Assembly: GCA_038211505.1 (NCBI GenBank)
Contig: JBBQVO010000042.1
Span: 1 to 20,329 of the forward strand
Direction: 5' to 3'
Length of the DNA stretch: 20,329 nucleotides
Origin: JBBQVO01 sp038211505
GTDB lineage: Bacteria; Chloroflexota; Dehalococcoidia; DSTF01; JACRBR01
In this document: positions 14,004 through 20,329 of the stretch, one piece after another
How positions within the stretch are numbered: the stretch's first letter is position 1
Layout: each line of letters begins with the position of its first letter
The notes under the pieces: generated by a model
Seen by the model: the letters and a program-made list of their open reading frames with translations, nothing else
Told to the model about the DNA's origin: nothing
Databases searched by the model: none
Position numbers and translations under genes: made by a program

Positions 14004-15251
14004 ATGCCCGCAGTCTCCGTCTACATCCCGACGCCGTTCCGGAAGCTCACGGGCAACCGCCAGCAGATCGAGGCCGAGGGCGCGAACGTCGGCGAAGTGC
14101 TGACGAACGTCGACAAGCAGTTTCCGGGGTTTCGGGCGCTGGTCTTCGGCACGAGCAACGAAGTGCCGGCGCACATCAACATCTACGTCAACAAACAAGA
14201 GATCTCGTCGCTGCAGGGCGTCGACACGCAGCTCGCCGAGGGCGATGAAGTCGCCGTGATTCCGGCGATGGCAGGCGGTTCCGCCGAGAGCGCACAAGAC
14301 CCCGCTGTAGGGGCGCCGCTCGCTACGTCCTCGTCGAACGGTGAGGGTGCTTCATCCCGCAAGCGCATCGGCGCGCTGACGGCCGAGCAGGTGAACCGCT
14401 ACTCGCGGCACATCATCATGCCGCAGGTGGGGCCGAGCGGGCAGCGCAAGATCATGGAGTCGAGCGTGCTGATCATCGGCGCCGGCGGCCTCGGCTCGCC
14501 GATCGCCGTGTACCTGGCGCTCGCCGGCATCGGCAAGATTGGCATCGTCGACTTCGACACGGTCGACATCAGCAATCTGCAGCGGCAGATTCTGCACCAG
14601 AACGACGATATCGGCAAGCTGAAGGCGATCTCCGCCAAAGAGACGATCAACGCCTACAACCCCGACGTTGAAGTCGTGACGCATCAGGTGCCGATCACGT
14701 CCGACAACGCGATGGAGATCATCGGGCAATACGACTACATCATCAACGGCGCCGACAACTTCGCCGCGCGCTACCTCGTCAACGACACCTGTCACTTCCT
14801 GCATAAGCCACTGATCGACGGGTCGATCCTACTATTCGACGGTCAGGTGACGGTGTATCTGCCCGATCAGGGTTGCTACCGCTGCCTCTACCCGTCGCCG
14901 CCGCCGCCCGGCATGGTGCCGAGTTGCGCTGAGGCGGGCGTGCTCGGCGCGTTGTGCGGCACCGTCGGCACGATCCAGGCGACGGAAGTGTTGAAGCTGA
15001 TCCTCGGCGTCGGCGAATCGCTGCACGGCCGGCTGCTGCTGTACGACGCGCTAGCGATGGAGTTCCGCCAGGTGCGCATCCGCAAGGATCCGAAGTGCGT
15101 GCTGTGCGGCGAGCCCGACGACAAATCAACGAAGGTGACGGCGCTGATCGACTACGACGCCTTCTGCGGCGGCGCCTTCGGCGATCACAACGAAGAACAG
15201 CAGAAAGCCGTTGACGCGGCCGCGGCGCTGCGCGAAACGAGCAAGGTGTAG
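14004..15251 (+). CDS. Ubiquitin-like sulfur carrier fused to MoeB/ThiF-type E1 adenylyltransferase
   Basis: A 415-residue fusion. Residues 1-92 are a beta-grasp sulfur carrier of MoaD/ThiS/CysO type, with HINIYVNKQEI and the ending AVIPAMAGG (Gly91-Gly92). A linker of about 30 Ser/Ala/Gly-rich residues follows. Residues 126-375 are an E1-like enzyme: NRYSRHIIMPQVG, ATP loop GAGGLGSP (159-166), DFDTVDISNLQRQ, NGADNFAARYLVND, zinc Cys pairs CYRC (291/294) and CVLC (365/368), and the presumed catalytic Cys308 in SCAEAGVLGALCG. The E1 should adenylate a carrier C-terminus. No rhodanese domain follows, unlike MoeZ. The carrier di-Gly is internal, so release would need proteolysis; otherwise the domain may have a structural role. 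An in-frame ATG at 13899 with GAGG would add 35 residues including HGHLH. Confidence 0.9.
   Translation: MPAVSVYIPTPFRKLTGNRQQIEAEGANVGEVLTNVDKQFPGFRALVFGTSNEVPAHINIYVNKQEISSLQGVDTQLAEGDEVAVIPAMAGGSAESAQDPAVGAPLATSSSNGEGASSRKRIGALTAEQVNRYSRHIIMPQVGPSGQRKIMESSVLIIGAGGLGSPIAVYLALAGIGKIGIVDFDTVDISNLQRQILHQNDDIGKLKAISAKETINAYNPDVEVVTHQVPITSDNAMEIIGQYDYIINGADNFAARYLVNDTCHFLHKPLIDGSILLFDGQVTVYLPDQGCYRCLYPSPPPPGMVPSCAEAGVLGALCGTVGTIQATEVLKLILGVGESLHGRLLLYDALAMEFRQVRIRKDPKCVLCGEPDDKSTKVTALIDYDAFCGGAFGDHNEEQQKAVDAAAALRETSKV
14308..14327 (+). repeat. TAGGGGCG-type repeat fragment within the fusion linker
   Basis: TGTAGGGGCGCCGCTCGCTA encodes the linker residues VGAPLA. It shares its GTAGGGGCG core with the dispersed palindromes at 1690-1711 (opposite strand) and 15249-15271, suggesting that the linker derives from former intergenic DNA. 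Confidence 0.45.
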
Positions 15252-15271
15252 GGGCGCTGCTCGCCGCGCCC
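15251..15271. repeat. 21-base dispersed palindromic repeat, copy 2
   Basis: This is the exact reverse complement of 2356-2376. The stop codon TAG of the fusion gene (15249-15251) is part of the extended repeat text TGTAGGGGCGC, so the repeat supplies the gene's end. Confidence 0.7.
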
Positions 15272-15361
15272 CGGTCGAGACGGCGGCGGAACATCGAACG
15301 CGGGGCGACACATGCGGCCGCAACGAATGTGCGGACCGCAGCGAAAGAAGGACAGGATCAG

Positions 15362-15634
15362 ATGGCGGTAGAAGTGAAAGTCACATCGGTGTTGCAGAAG
15401 ATCACCGGAGCGAAAGTCGTGCACGGTGAGGGCGGCACGGTCGGCGATCTGCTGAGTGATCTCGACGGCAAGTTCCCCGGCTTCAAGAACCAGATCATGC
15501 AGGAGGGATCGCTGCACCGCTTCGTCAACATCTACTTGAACGACGAAGACATCCGCTACATCGATCAGCTGAACACGAAGGTGAAGGAAGGCGACTCGAT
15601 CTCGATCTTGCCGGCGTTGGCGGGTGGCGCATAG
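15362..15634 (+). CDS. cysO: CysO-like ubiquitin-fold sulfur carrier protein ending in Gly-Gly-Ala
   Basis: A 90-residue beta-grasp protein. LHRFVNIYLNDEDIRY and VKEGDSISILPALAGG match the C-terminal half of mycobacterial CysO closely, including the ILPAxAGG ending. CysO carries sulfur as a C-terminal thiocarboxylate after activation by an E1-like enzyme and donates it to CysM. Here the last residue is not the second Gly: an Ala (codon 15629-15631) follows before TAG. As in Wolinella HcyS, where the metalloprotease HcyD removes a terminal Ala, the carrier should need processing before activation. AAGGA nine bases before ATG 15362 supports the start. Its placement between an E1 and a cysM supports the pathway assignment. 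Confidence 0.9.
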   Translation: MAVEVKVTSVLQKITGAKVVHGEGGTVGDLLSDLDGKFPGFKNQIMQEGSLHRFVNIYLNDEDIRYIDQLNTKVKEGDSISILPALAGGA

Positions 15635-15693
15635 GGCGCGATGAAACCTGCGGATGATCCGCCGCGGGAGCGGCAGTCGTGATTGATCCGGAG

Positions 15694-15720
15694 AGATTCT
15701 TCGCTTCGCTCAGAATGACA
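15694..15720. repeat. CATTCTGA..GAAGAATCTT dispersed element, copy 2 (inverted)
   Basis: Reverse-complement relative of 12159-12184. Its last 13 bases, GCTCAGAATGACA, recur exactly at 15731-15743, giving a partial direct duplication in the gap between cysO and cysM. Confidence 0.65.
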
Positions 15721-15818
15721 ATGTGGGCGTGCTCAGAATGACAAACGTAAGCCTGCCGGACGAAAAACCCCCAACGACCAACGACCAACAACTAACGACT
15801 AAGCCCCCAACAACAACC

Positions 15819-16754
15819 ATGCTTTACTCCAACCTTATCGACGCAATCGGAAACACGCCACTTGTCGAGATGCCGCGGATGTCGCCGAAGGCTTCGGTGC
15901 ATCTGTATGCGAAGCTCGAGGGGCAGAATCCGAGCGGGAGCGTCAAGGATCGCATCGCCAAGTACATGATCGAGGACGCGGAGCGCACCGGCGTGCTGAC
16001 GAAGGATCGGATCGTGCTCGAGCCGACGTCGGGCAACACCGGCATCTCGCTGGCGATGATCTGCCGGATCAAGGGCTACCGTCTGAAGGTCGTCATTCCC
16101 GAGAGCGTCAGCTCGGAGCGGACGGAGCTGCTGTCGGCGTTCGGCGCAGAGATCGTCTACTCGGACGGCGTGCGCGGCACGAACGGCTCGATCGAAGTGG
16201 CGAACAAGATCGCCGCCGAGGACCCGACGTACTTCATGCCGTACCAGTACGGCAACGAGATGAACCCGCGGGCGCATTACGAGACGACCGGCCCGGAGAT
16301 CCTGCGCGATCTGCCGGAGATCGATGTCTTCGTCGCCGGCATGGGCACCGGCGGCACGCTGACCGGCGTCGGCCACTACCTGAAGGATCAGAAGCCCGGC
16401 GTGAAGATCGTGGCGGCGGTGCCGCATCCGGGCGATCTCGTGCAGGGGCTGCGCAGCCTGGAAGAAGGCTTCATTCCGCCCGTGCTCGACGAGGCCATTC
16501 TCGATGGCAAGATCGTCGTCGACTCGCACACGTCGTTCGCATCGTCAAAGGAACTGACGCAGCGCGAGGGCATCTTCGCCGGCATCTCGGCCGGCGCCGT
16601 CGTCAAGACGGCGCAGCGCGTCGCCGAGCGCCTGGACTCCGGCAACGTCGTTTGCCTGTTCGCCGACGGCGGGTGGAAATACCTCAGCACCCAACTCTGG
16701 ACCACGAACTACGACGATCTGCCGTCGGACATCGAAGACAAGATCTGGTGGTAG
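15819..16754 (+). CDS. cysM: CysO-thiocarboxylate-dependent cysteine synthase (CysM)
   Basis: A 311-residue PLP enzyme. Lys43 in NPSGSVKDRIA is the PLP lysine, TSGNTGISLAM the substrate loop and GTGGTLTGVG the phosphate loop. It follows the M. tuberculosis CysM pattern with YQYGN, HYETTGPEILRDLPEI, RSLEEGFIPPVLDEAIL, EGIFAGISAGAV and FADGGWKYLST, and ends in a short aromatic tail (IWW; mycobacterial CysM ends QLWA). Arg212 in GLRSLEEGF aligns with mycobacterial Arg220, which binds the phosphate of O-phosphoserine. The enzyme therefore likely condenses O-phosphoserine with CysO thiocarboxylate. The preferred ATG has no Shine-Dalgarno and follows an A/C-rich leader; the frame is open upstream to 15723, but that text is repeat-derived. 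It lies 184 bases after cysO. Confidence 0.92.
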   Translation: MLYSNLIDAIGNTPLVEMPRMSPKASVHLYAKLEGQNPSGSVKDRIAKYMIEDAERTGVLTKDRIVLEPTSGNTGISLAMICRIKGYRLKVVIPESVSSERTELLSAFGAEIVYSDGVRGTNGSIEVANKIAAEDPTYFMPYQYGNEMNPRAHYETTGPEILRDLPEIDVFVAGMGTGGTLTGVGHYLKDQKPGVKIVAAVPHPGDLVQGLRSLEEGFIPPVLDEAILDGKIVVDSHTSFASSKELTQREGIFAGISAGAVVKTAQRVAERLDSGNVVCLFADGGWKYLSTQLWTTNYDDLPSDIEDKIWW

Positions 16755-16826
16755 GGGCTGGATCGTCGCGCGTTCAGCCTGCGACCTGGGTCGTTAACCT
16801 TTCGGCGCGGCGCGCGTTATATCCAC

Positions 16827-18092
16827 GTGAAGTTGTTGTTTCGCGTCGGCGCCCTGACCATCCCGTTGGTGTTTGTGGGCGCCATCTGCGTCAGCGGCGT
16901 GCGGCGGCACGGCGATACGGGGCCGTGGATCGGCGAGGTCACGAACTACGGGAGTGAGCCGGCGTTTACCTCCGTGAGAGGACACGTCATCGACGCGGCG
17001 GGGAGGGATCTTTCCGGGTCCAGGTCTTTTCTCATCTGCCCGCAAGTTGTGGCGCCCGGACAGCACGGTGCGTTCGAAGTATTCACGCCGAGTGTGTTCC
17101 AGCGAGAAGGCGCACTCGCGCCGGCCGCTCCGTACACGTTTGTGCCCGATCCGGGCAACTCAACAAGACCCGTTACAGATGGAAGCCGAACCGGCGACGG
17201 GCTGGCGACGCGCATAGTATCGACGGACGCAGCGCGGCGGTTCGCCATCGTTGAGATGAGGAACACATCGGCGTCCACGTTCCGTGATGTGACGGTCTGC
17301 GCGAACCTGCGCGGATCGTCGGGCGTCGTCGAAGAGATCGGGAGCAGAATCCCGTTTCCGGACACCATCCGGCCCGGTGAGGCGCGTACGTTCCCTATCT
17401 TCTTCAACAGCCTGCGTAATGGGACATTCGATGTTTTCCCAATCGGATCCACGGGCTGCTGCACCGCCGTGGTGGCGGAGACCAGTAACAACTTCACCGT
17501 GACGGCGGCCCGGATTATTGACAACGGCAAGGCGCTGCGCGTCGCGGGCGAACTGAGAAACGGCGCCGGGGTCGACCTTTTGGGCGTCGCGCTATCCGCG
17601 CATGTCGAAGGCTCGTGGGCAGATCGCATCGACAACAGCGCACTGACGTGTAGCCGATGGGTGGGCGCGGGGACATCGTCACCCGAGACCTTCACGCTGC
17701 CGCTGACTCCGGGCGATGCGAATCCCTCGCCGGCGATCGAGGCGCTCGGTGGAACACGGACCGAGAGCTACTTCGCGCTGCCGGTGACAGATGTCGCATC
17801 GTCGCCGGGCGCGCCATCCGCAAGCGGCGTGATGACAAAGCACGTGACCGCGACGGTCTCAAATCCGACGGCAGAGCTCCTCTCCATCGAAGGCGCGTGC
17901 CTCAGTCTGAGGGACGCTCAAGGCCGCGTCGTCGGCGCGGCGCCGGTATACCCGATCGCCGCGCCATTCGGCGGGTTCGGGCCAGGCAGAACCGTACAGA
18001 TTGCCGGTGACGTTGAGGAGCTGGCTCCATCCGTGTCGCTAGACGTGACGGCCTACGGTCGCCCACCGCAGCTAATCAGAGGCATCGACTAG
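16827..18092 (+). CDS. Secreted or membrane-anchored protein with repeated FxLYD-like modules
   Basis: A 421-residue protein starting at GTG. Residues 5-23 are a hydrophobic signal or anchor segment (LFRVGALTIPLVFVGAICV) with no good lipobox. The rest looks like several extracytoplasmic beta-sandwich modules, with recurring text such as IGEVTNYGSEPAFTSVRGHV, IVEMRNTSASTFRDVTVCANL, VAGELRNGAGVDLLGVALSAHV and ATVSNPTAELLSIEGACLSL. This resembles FxLYD-type domains of surface proteins, by pattern only. No catalytic motif is seen. No Shine-Dalgarno is present; TTAACC (16794-16799) and TATATC (16818-16823) could form a promoter very close to the GTG, hinting at a leaderless message. The function is unknown. 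Confidence 0.72.
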   Translation: MKLLFRVGALTIPLVFVGAICVSGVRRHGDTGPWIGEVTNYGSEPAFTSVRGHVIDAAGRDLSGSRSFLICPQVVAPGQHGAFEVFTPSVFQREGALAPAAPYTFVPDPGNSTRPVTDGSRTGDGLATRIVSTDAARRFAIVEMRNTSASTFRDVTVCANLRGSSGVVEEIGSRIPFPDTIRPGEARTFPIFFNSLRNGTFDVFPIGSTGCCTAVVAETSNNFTVTAARIIDNGKALRVAGELRNGAGVDLLGVALSAHVEGSWADRIDNSALTCSRWVGAGTSSPETFTLPLTPGDANPSPAIEALGGTRTESYFALPVTDVASSPGAPSASGVMTKHVTATVSNPTAELLSIEGACLSLRDAQGRVVGAAPVYPIAAPFGGFGPGRTVQIAGDVEELAPSVSLDVTAYGRPPQLIRGID

Positions 18093-18399
18093 GACGTGCG
18101 TCGCTGCTGCACCACGCTCTTGGTTTCGCGCGCGAGTTGCGCGTCATCCGTATAGATCAGGCGAGTCGCTCGCGGTGGTGCACCCTTGGGATCCCGCTCA
18201 GAACAGCTCGTCCAGACCTGATACCCACGTCCGCCGGCCCTTCGTAGAGCACACGTAGGCTGGGCGTCGGCGTCGCGTCCGGTTCTAGCGGTATGCGTGT
18301 TCGATACTCGTGGCGTTGGAGTGCCGCCTGTTGTGGCGGCTCGGAGCGCTGGCGAGACTGACGTTGCTGTACGAACCATCGACCTCGAAGACTACCGAC
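18093..18399. other. Intergenic region, possible decayed minus-strand gene
   Basis: About 300 bases between the surface protein and the penicillin-binding protein. On the minus strand, the frame ending at 18157 reads EPDATPTPSLRVLYEGPADVG, and a second frame continues from about the same point as YQVWTSCSERDPKGAPP to a stop at 18089. Together they look like one frameshifted protein end, but no family is recognised. No repeat or RNA gene was seen. Confidence 0.35.
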
Positions 18400-20329
18400 T
18401 TGGCGGTCCACTGCGTCCGCCGGTGGCGACGACGCATTGGTCGCGCGGCGGCTGGCGTCGTGCTGTTGCTGCTCGTCGGCGATGCGGCGCTGTACTGCGC
18501 GCCGTTGCCTGCGCCGCCACCGCTGCCGCGCTTCGCTGAGTCAACCAAGATCCTCGATCGCGACGGCGTTGTGCTGTACGACGCGGGCGGCCCTGGCGGT
18601 GCAGCGGAGTCCGGCGACGCGCGGTACACGCGTCTGGGCCTCGCCGAGATCCCGCTGTCGATGCGGCAGGCGGTGATCGCGACGGAAGATGCGTCGTTCT
18701 ACGACAATCCGGGCATCTCTCTGCGCGGCATTCTACGGGCAGCCGTGTCGGATATTCGCGACGGCGGACCGCGCTCGGGCGGCAGCACGATCACGCAGCA
18801 GCTGGCGCGGAACCTTTACTTCGCCCCGGACGAGCGTTCGTCGCCCGACCCCGTGCGGAAGCTGCGCGAGGCGACGCTGGCGTTGCAGCTCGAGCGGGCG
18901 TACTCGAAGGATGAGATCCTCGAGCAGTACCTGAATCGCGTCTACTTCGGCAATCTCGCGTATGGCGTCGAGTCGGCGGCGCGCACGTATTTCGGGAAGA
19001 GCGCGCGCGACCTCGATCTCGCCGAGTCGGCGCTGCTCGCCGGCCTGCTGCAGTCGCCGGCCGACTACGACCCGATGACGAAGATGGACGCTGCCCAGGC
19101 GCGCCAGGCTGACGTGTTGGGGCGGATGGCCGATACCGGCGCGATCAGCGGTGCTGAGGCGGACGCGGCCGCCGCCGAGCCGATCGCCCTCAATACGACC
19201 CCGTTCCCGATCGCCGCGCCGCATTTCGTCGCCTGGGTGCGCGACCAACTGCCGGCGCTCGTCGGCGACGAAGCTGTCGCGCGCGGCGGGCTGCGCGTGT
19301 ACACGACGCTGGATGCCGGCCTGCAGCGCGTGGCGCAGGATGCCGTGACGTGGCAGATCGGCAAGCTCAAGGATCACGACGTCACGGATGGCGCCGTCGT
19401 CGCCATCGACCCGCAGAGCGGCGAGGTGCGGGCGATGGTGGGCAGCGCCGACTACTTCGATGCGGCGCAGGGCGGCGCCTTCAATGCCGCGCTTGCCGAG
19501 CGCCAGCCGGGCAGCTCGATCAAGCCGATCATCTACGCCGCCGCGCTGGAGCAGGGATACACGCCGGCGACGGCGCTGCTCGATATCCCGACGACGCTAA
19601 AGACGAAGCGCGGCGAGCCCTACAGCCCGAACAACTATGACAACACGTTCCACGGCGTCGTGCCGCTGCGCGAAGCGCTGGCGTCGTCGTACAACGTGCC
19701 GGCGGTGCGGACGCTCGCCGCCATCGGCATCGAGCCGGCGCTTGATATGGGGCGGCGGCTCGGCATCACGACGTTCAGCGATCCGGCGCGTTACGACCTG
19801 TCGCTGGCGCTCGGCGGCGGCGAAGTGCGGCTGCTCGACCTGACGGCGGCGTACGGGGCGCTGGCGAACGGGGGCGCGCGCGTCGATCCGATCGCGATCA
19901 CGCGCGTCGAAGACGGCGACGGCAACGTCATCTACGCCGCACCGGCGCAGAAGGATGAAGCGGCGGTGTCGCCTCAGACGGCGTACCTGCTGACGGACAT
20001 CTTGTCAGACAACGACGCGCGCGCGCCCGGCTTCGGCACGCAGAGCGCGCTGCGCATCGCCAACGTCGCCGCGAAGACGGGGACGACGACGGACTTCCGC
20101 GACAACTGGACCGTCGGCTACTCGCGCGATCTCGCCATCGGCGTCTGGGCGGGAAACGCCGACAACTCGCCGATGCGCGATATCTCCGGCATCGACGGCG
20201 CGGCGCCGGTCTGGCGCGAGGTGATGCTGGCGTCGCTCGCATCACGGCCAGCGCCCGCGTTTAACGTGCCGGACGGCATCGAGCGCGTCACGGTCTGCCT
20301 GCCTTCGGGACTACTGCCGACGGCGGACT
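18400..20329 (+). CDS. Class A penicillin-binding protein (glycosyltransferase-transpeptidase), 3' partial
   Basis: A bifunctional peptidoglycan synthase anchored in the cytoplasmic membrane and acting outside it. From TTG 18400 come a basic cytoplasmic stretch (RRWRRRIGR) and one membrane segment (AAAGVVLLLLVGDAALY). The GT51 domain follows, with EDASFYDNPG (catalytic Glu96), GGSTITQQLARNLYF and EQYLNRVYFGNLAYGVESAA. The transpeptidase has SSIK (Ser372), SYN (Ser430) and KTGTT (Lys559). The C-terminal DISGIDGAAPVWREVM is typical of PBP1A/1C. The window ends about 20 residues after the transpeptidase domain. No ATG lies between the upstream stop (18286-18288) and the membrane segment; GTG 18310 is the other candidate start. 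There is no Shine-Dalgarno at either. Confidence 0.93.
   Translation, partial: MAVHCVRRWRRRIGRAAAGVVLLLLVGDAALYCAPLPAPPPLPRFAESTKILDRDGVVLYDAGGPGGAAESGDARYTRLGLAEIPLSMRQAVIATEDASFYDNPGISLRGILRAAVSDIRDGGPRSGGSTITQQLARNLYFAPDERSSPDPVRKLREATLALQLERAYSKDEILEQYLNRVYFGNLAYGVESAARTYFGKSARDLDLAESALLAGLLQSPADYDPMTKMDAAQARQADVLGRMADTGAISGAEADAAAAEPIALNTTPFPIAAPHFVAWVRDQLPALVGDEAVARGGLRVYTTLDAGLQRVAQDAVTWQIGKLKDHDVTDGAVVAIDPQSGEVRAMVGSADYFDAAQGGAFNAALAERQPGSSIKPIIYAAALEQGYTPATALLDIPTTLKTKRGEPYSPNNYDNTFHGVVPLREALASSYNVPAVRTLAAIGIEPALDMGRRLGITTFSDPARYDLSLALGGGEVRLLDLTAAYGALANGGARVDPIAITRVEDGDGNVIYAAPAQKDEAAVSPQTAYLLTDILSDNDARAPGFGTQSALRIANVAAKTGTTTDFRDNWTVGYSRDLAIGVWAGNADNSPMRDISGIDGAAPVWREVMLASLASRPAPAFNVPDGIERVTVCLPSGLLPTAD

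Overview
This 20.3 kb window is high-GC, densely coding bacterial DNA, with nearly all genes on the + strand. The gene set, strong GC bias at third codon positions and many short dispersed intergenic repeats (TAGGGGCG-type palindromes, CATTCTGA..GAAGAATCTT elements, CCTCTGTG and CACGAAGG tracts) resemble genomes of the phylum Chloroflexota. That assignment is an inference from style; the window has no rRNA or other marker. No tRNA, rRNA, CRISPR array, phage gene or transposase was seen.

Left part (1-7085), mostly membrane and lipid metabolism: a 5'-truncated fabH (ketoacyl-ACP synthase III) with a C-terminal tail made from repeat DNA; two tandem paralogous P-loop kinase-like genes; an acyl-CoA dehydrogenase family gene; a hemerythrin (HHE) protein on the minus strand; a class I SAM methyltransferase that looks leaderless; a PAP2-family integral membrane enzyme; and a glycerophosphodiester phosphodiesterase-like gene whose catalytic N-terminus has no ATG, GTG or TTG start.

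Middle (7480-12470): a 1378-residue soluble histidine kinase (five PAS, two nearly duplicated GAF, a sixth PAS, HisKA, HATPase) with no response regulator nearby; a small minus-strand hypothetical gene; then about 0.5 kb of repeats ending in 18 perfect copies of GTGGC immediately upstream of a good sigma-70-like promoter.

The most interesting region is 12471-16754, a protein-thiocarboxylate cysteine biosynthesis locus: an Rrf2-family regulator overlapping cysK; a ubiquitin-like MoaD/CysO-type domain fused to a MoeB/ThiF-type E1 enzyme; a free CysO-like sulfur carrier ending in Gly-Gly-Ala; and a CysM closely resembling the Mycobacterium tuberculosis CysO-dependent, O-phosphoserine-using enzyme. 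The E1 would adenylate the carrier tail, a sulfur donor would form the thiocarboxylate, and CysM would use it to make cysteine. The Ala after the di-Gly and the di-Gly buried inside the fusion both imply a processing protease. No such protease (Mec/JAMM) and no rhodanese is encoded in the window.

Right end (16827-20329): a secreted or membrane-anchored protein with repeated beta-sandwich-like modules, a roughly 300 bp stretch that may be a decayed gene, and a bifunctional class A penicillin-binding protein cut off by the window end.
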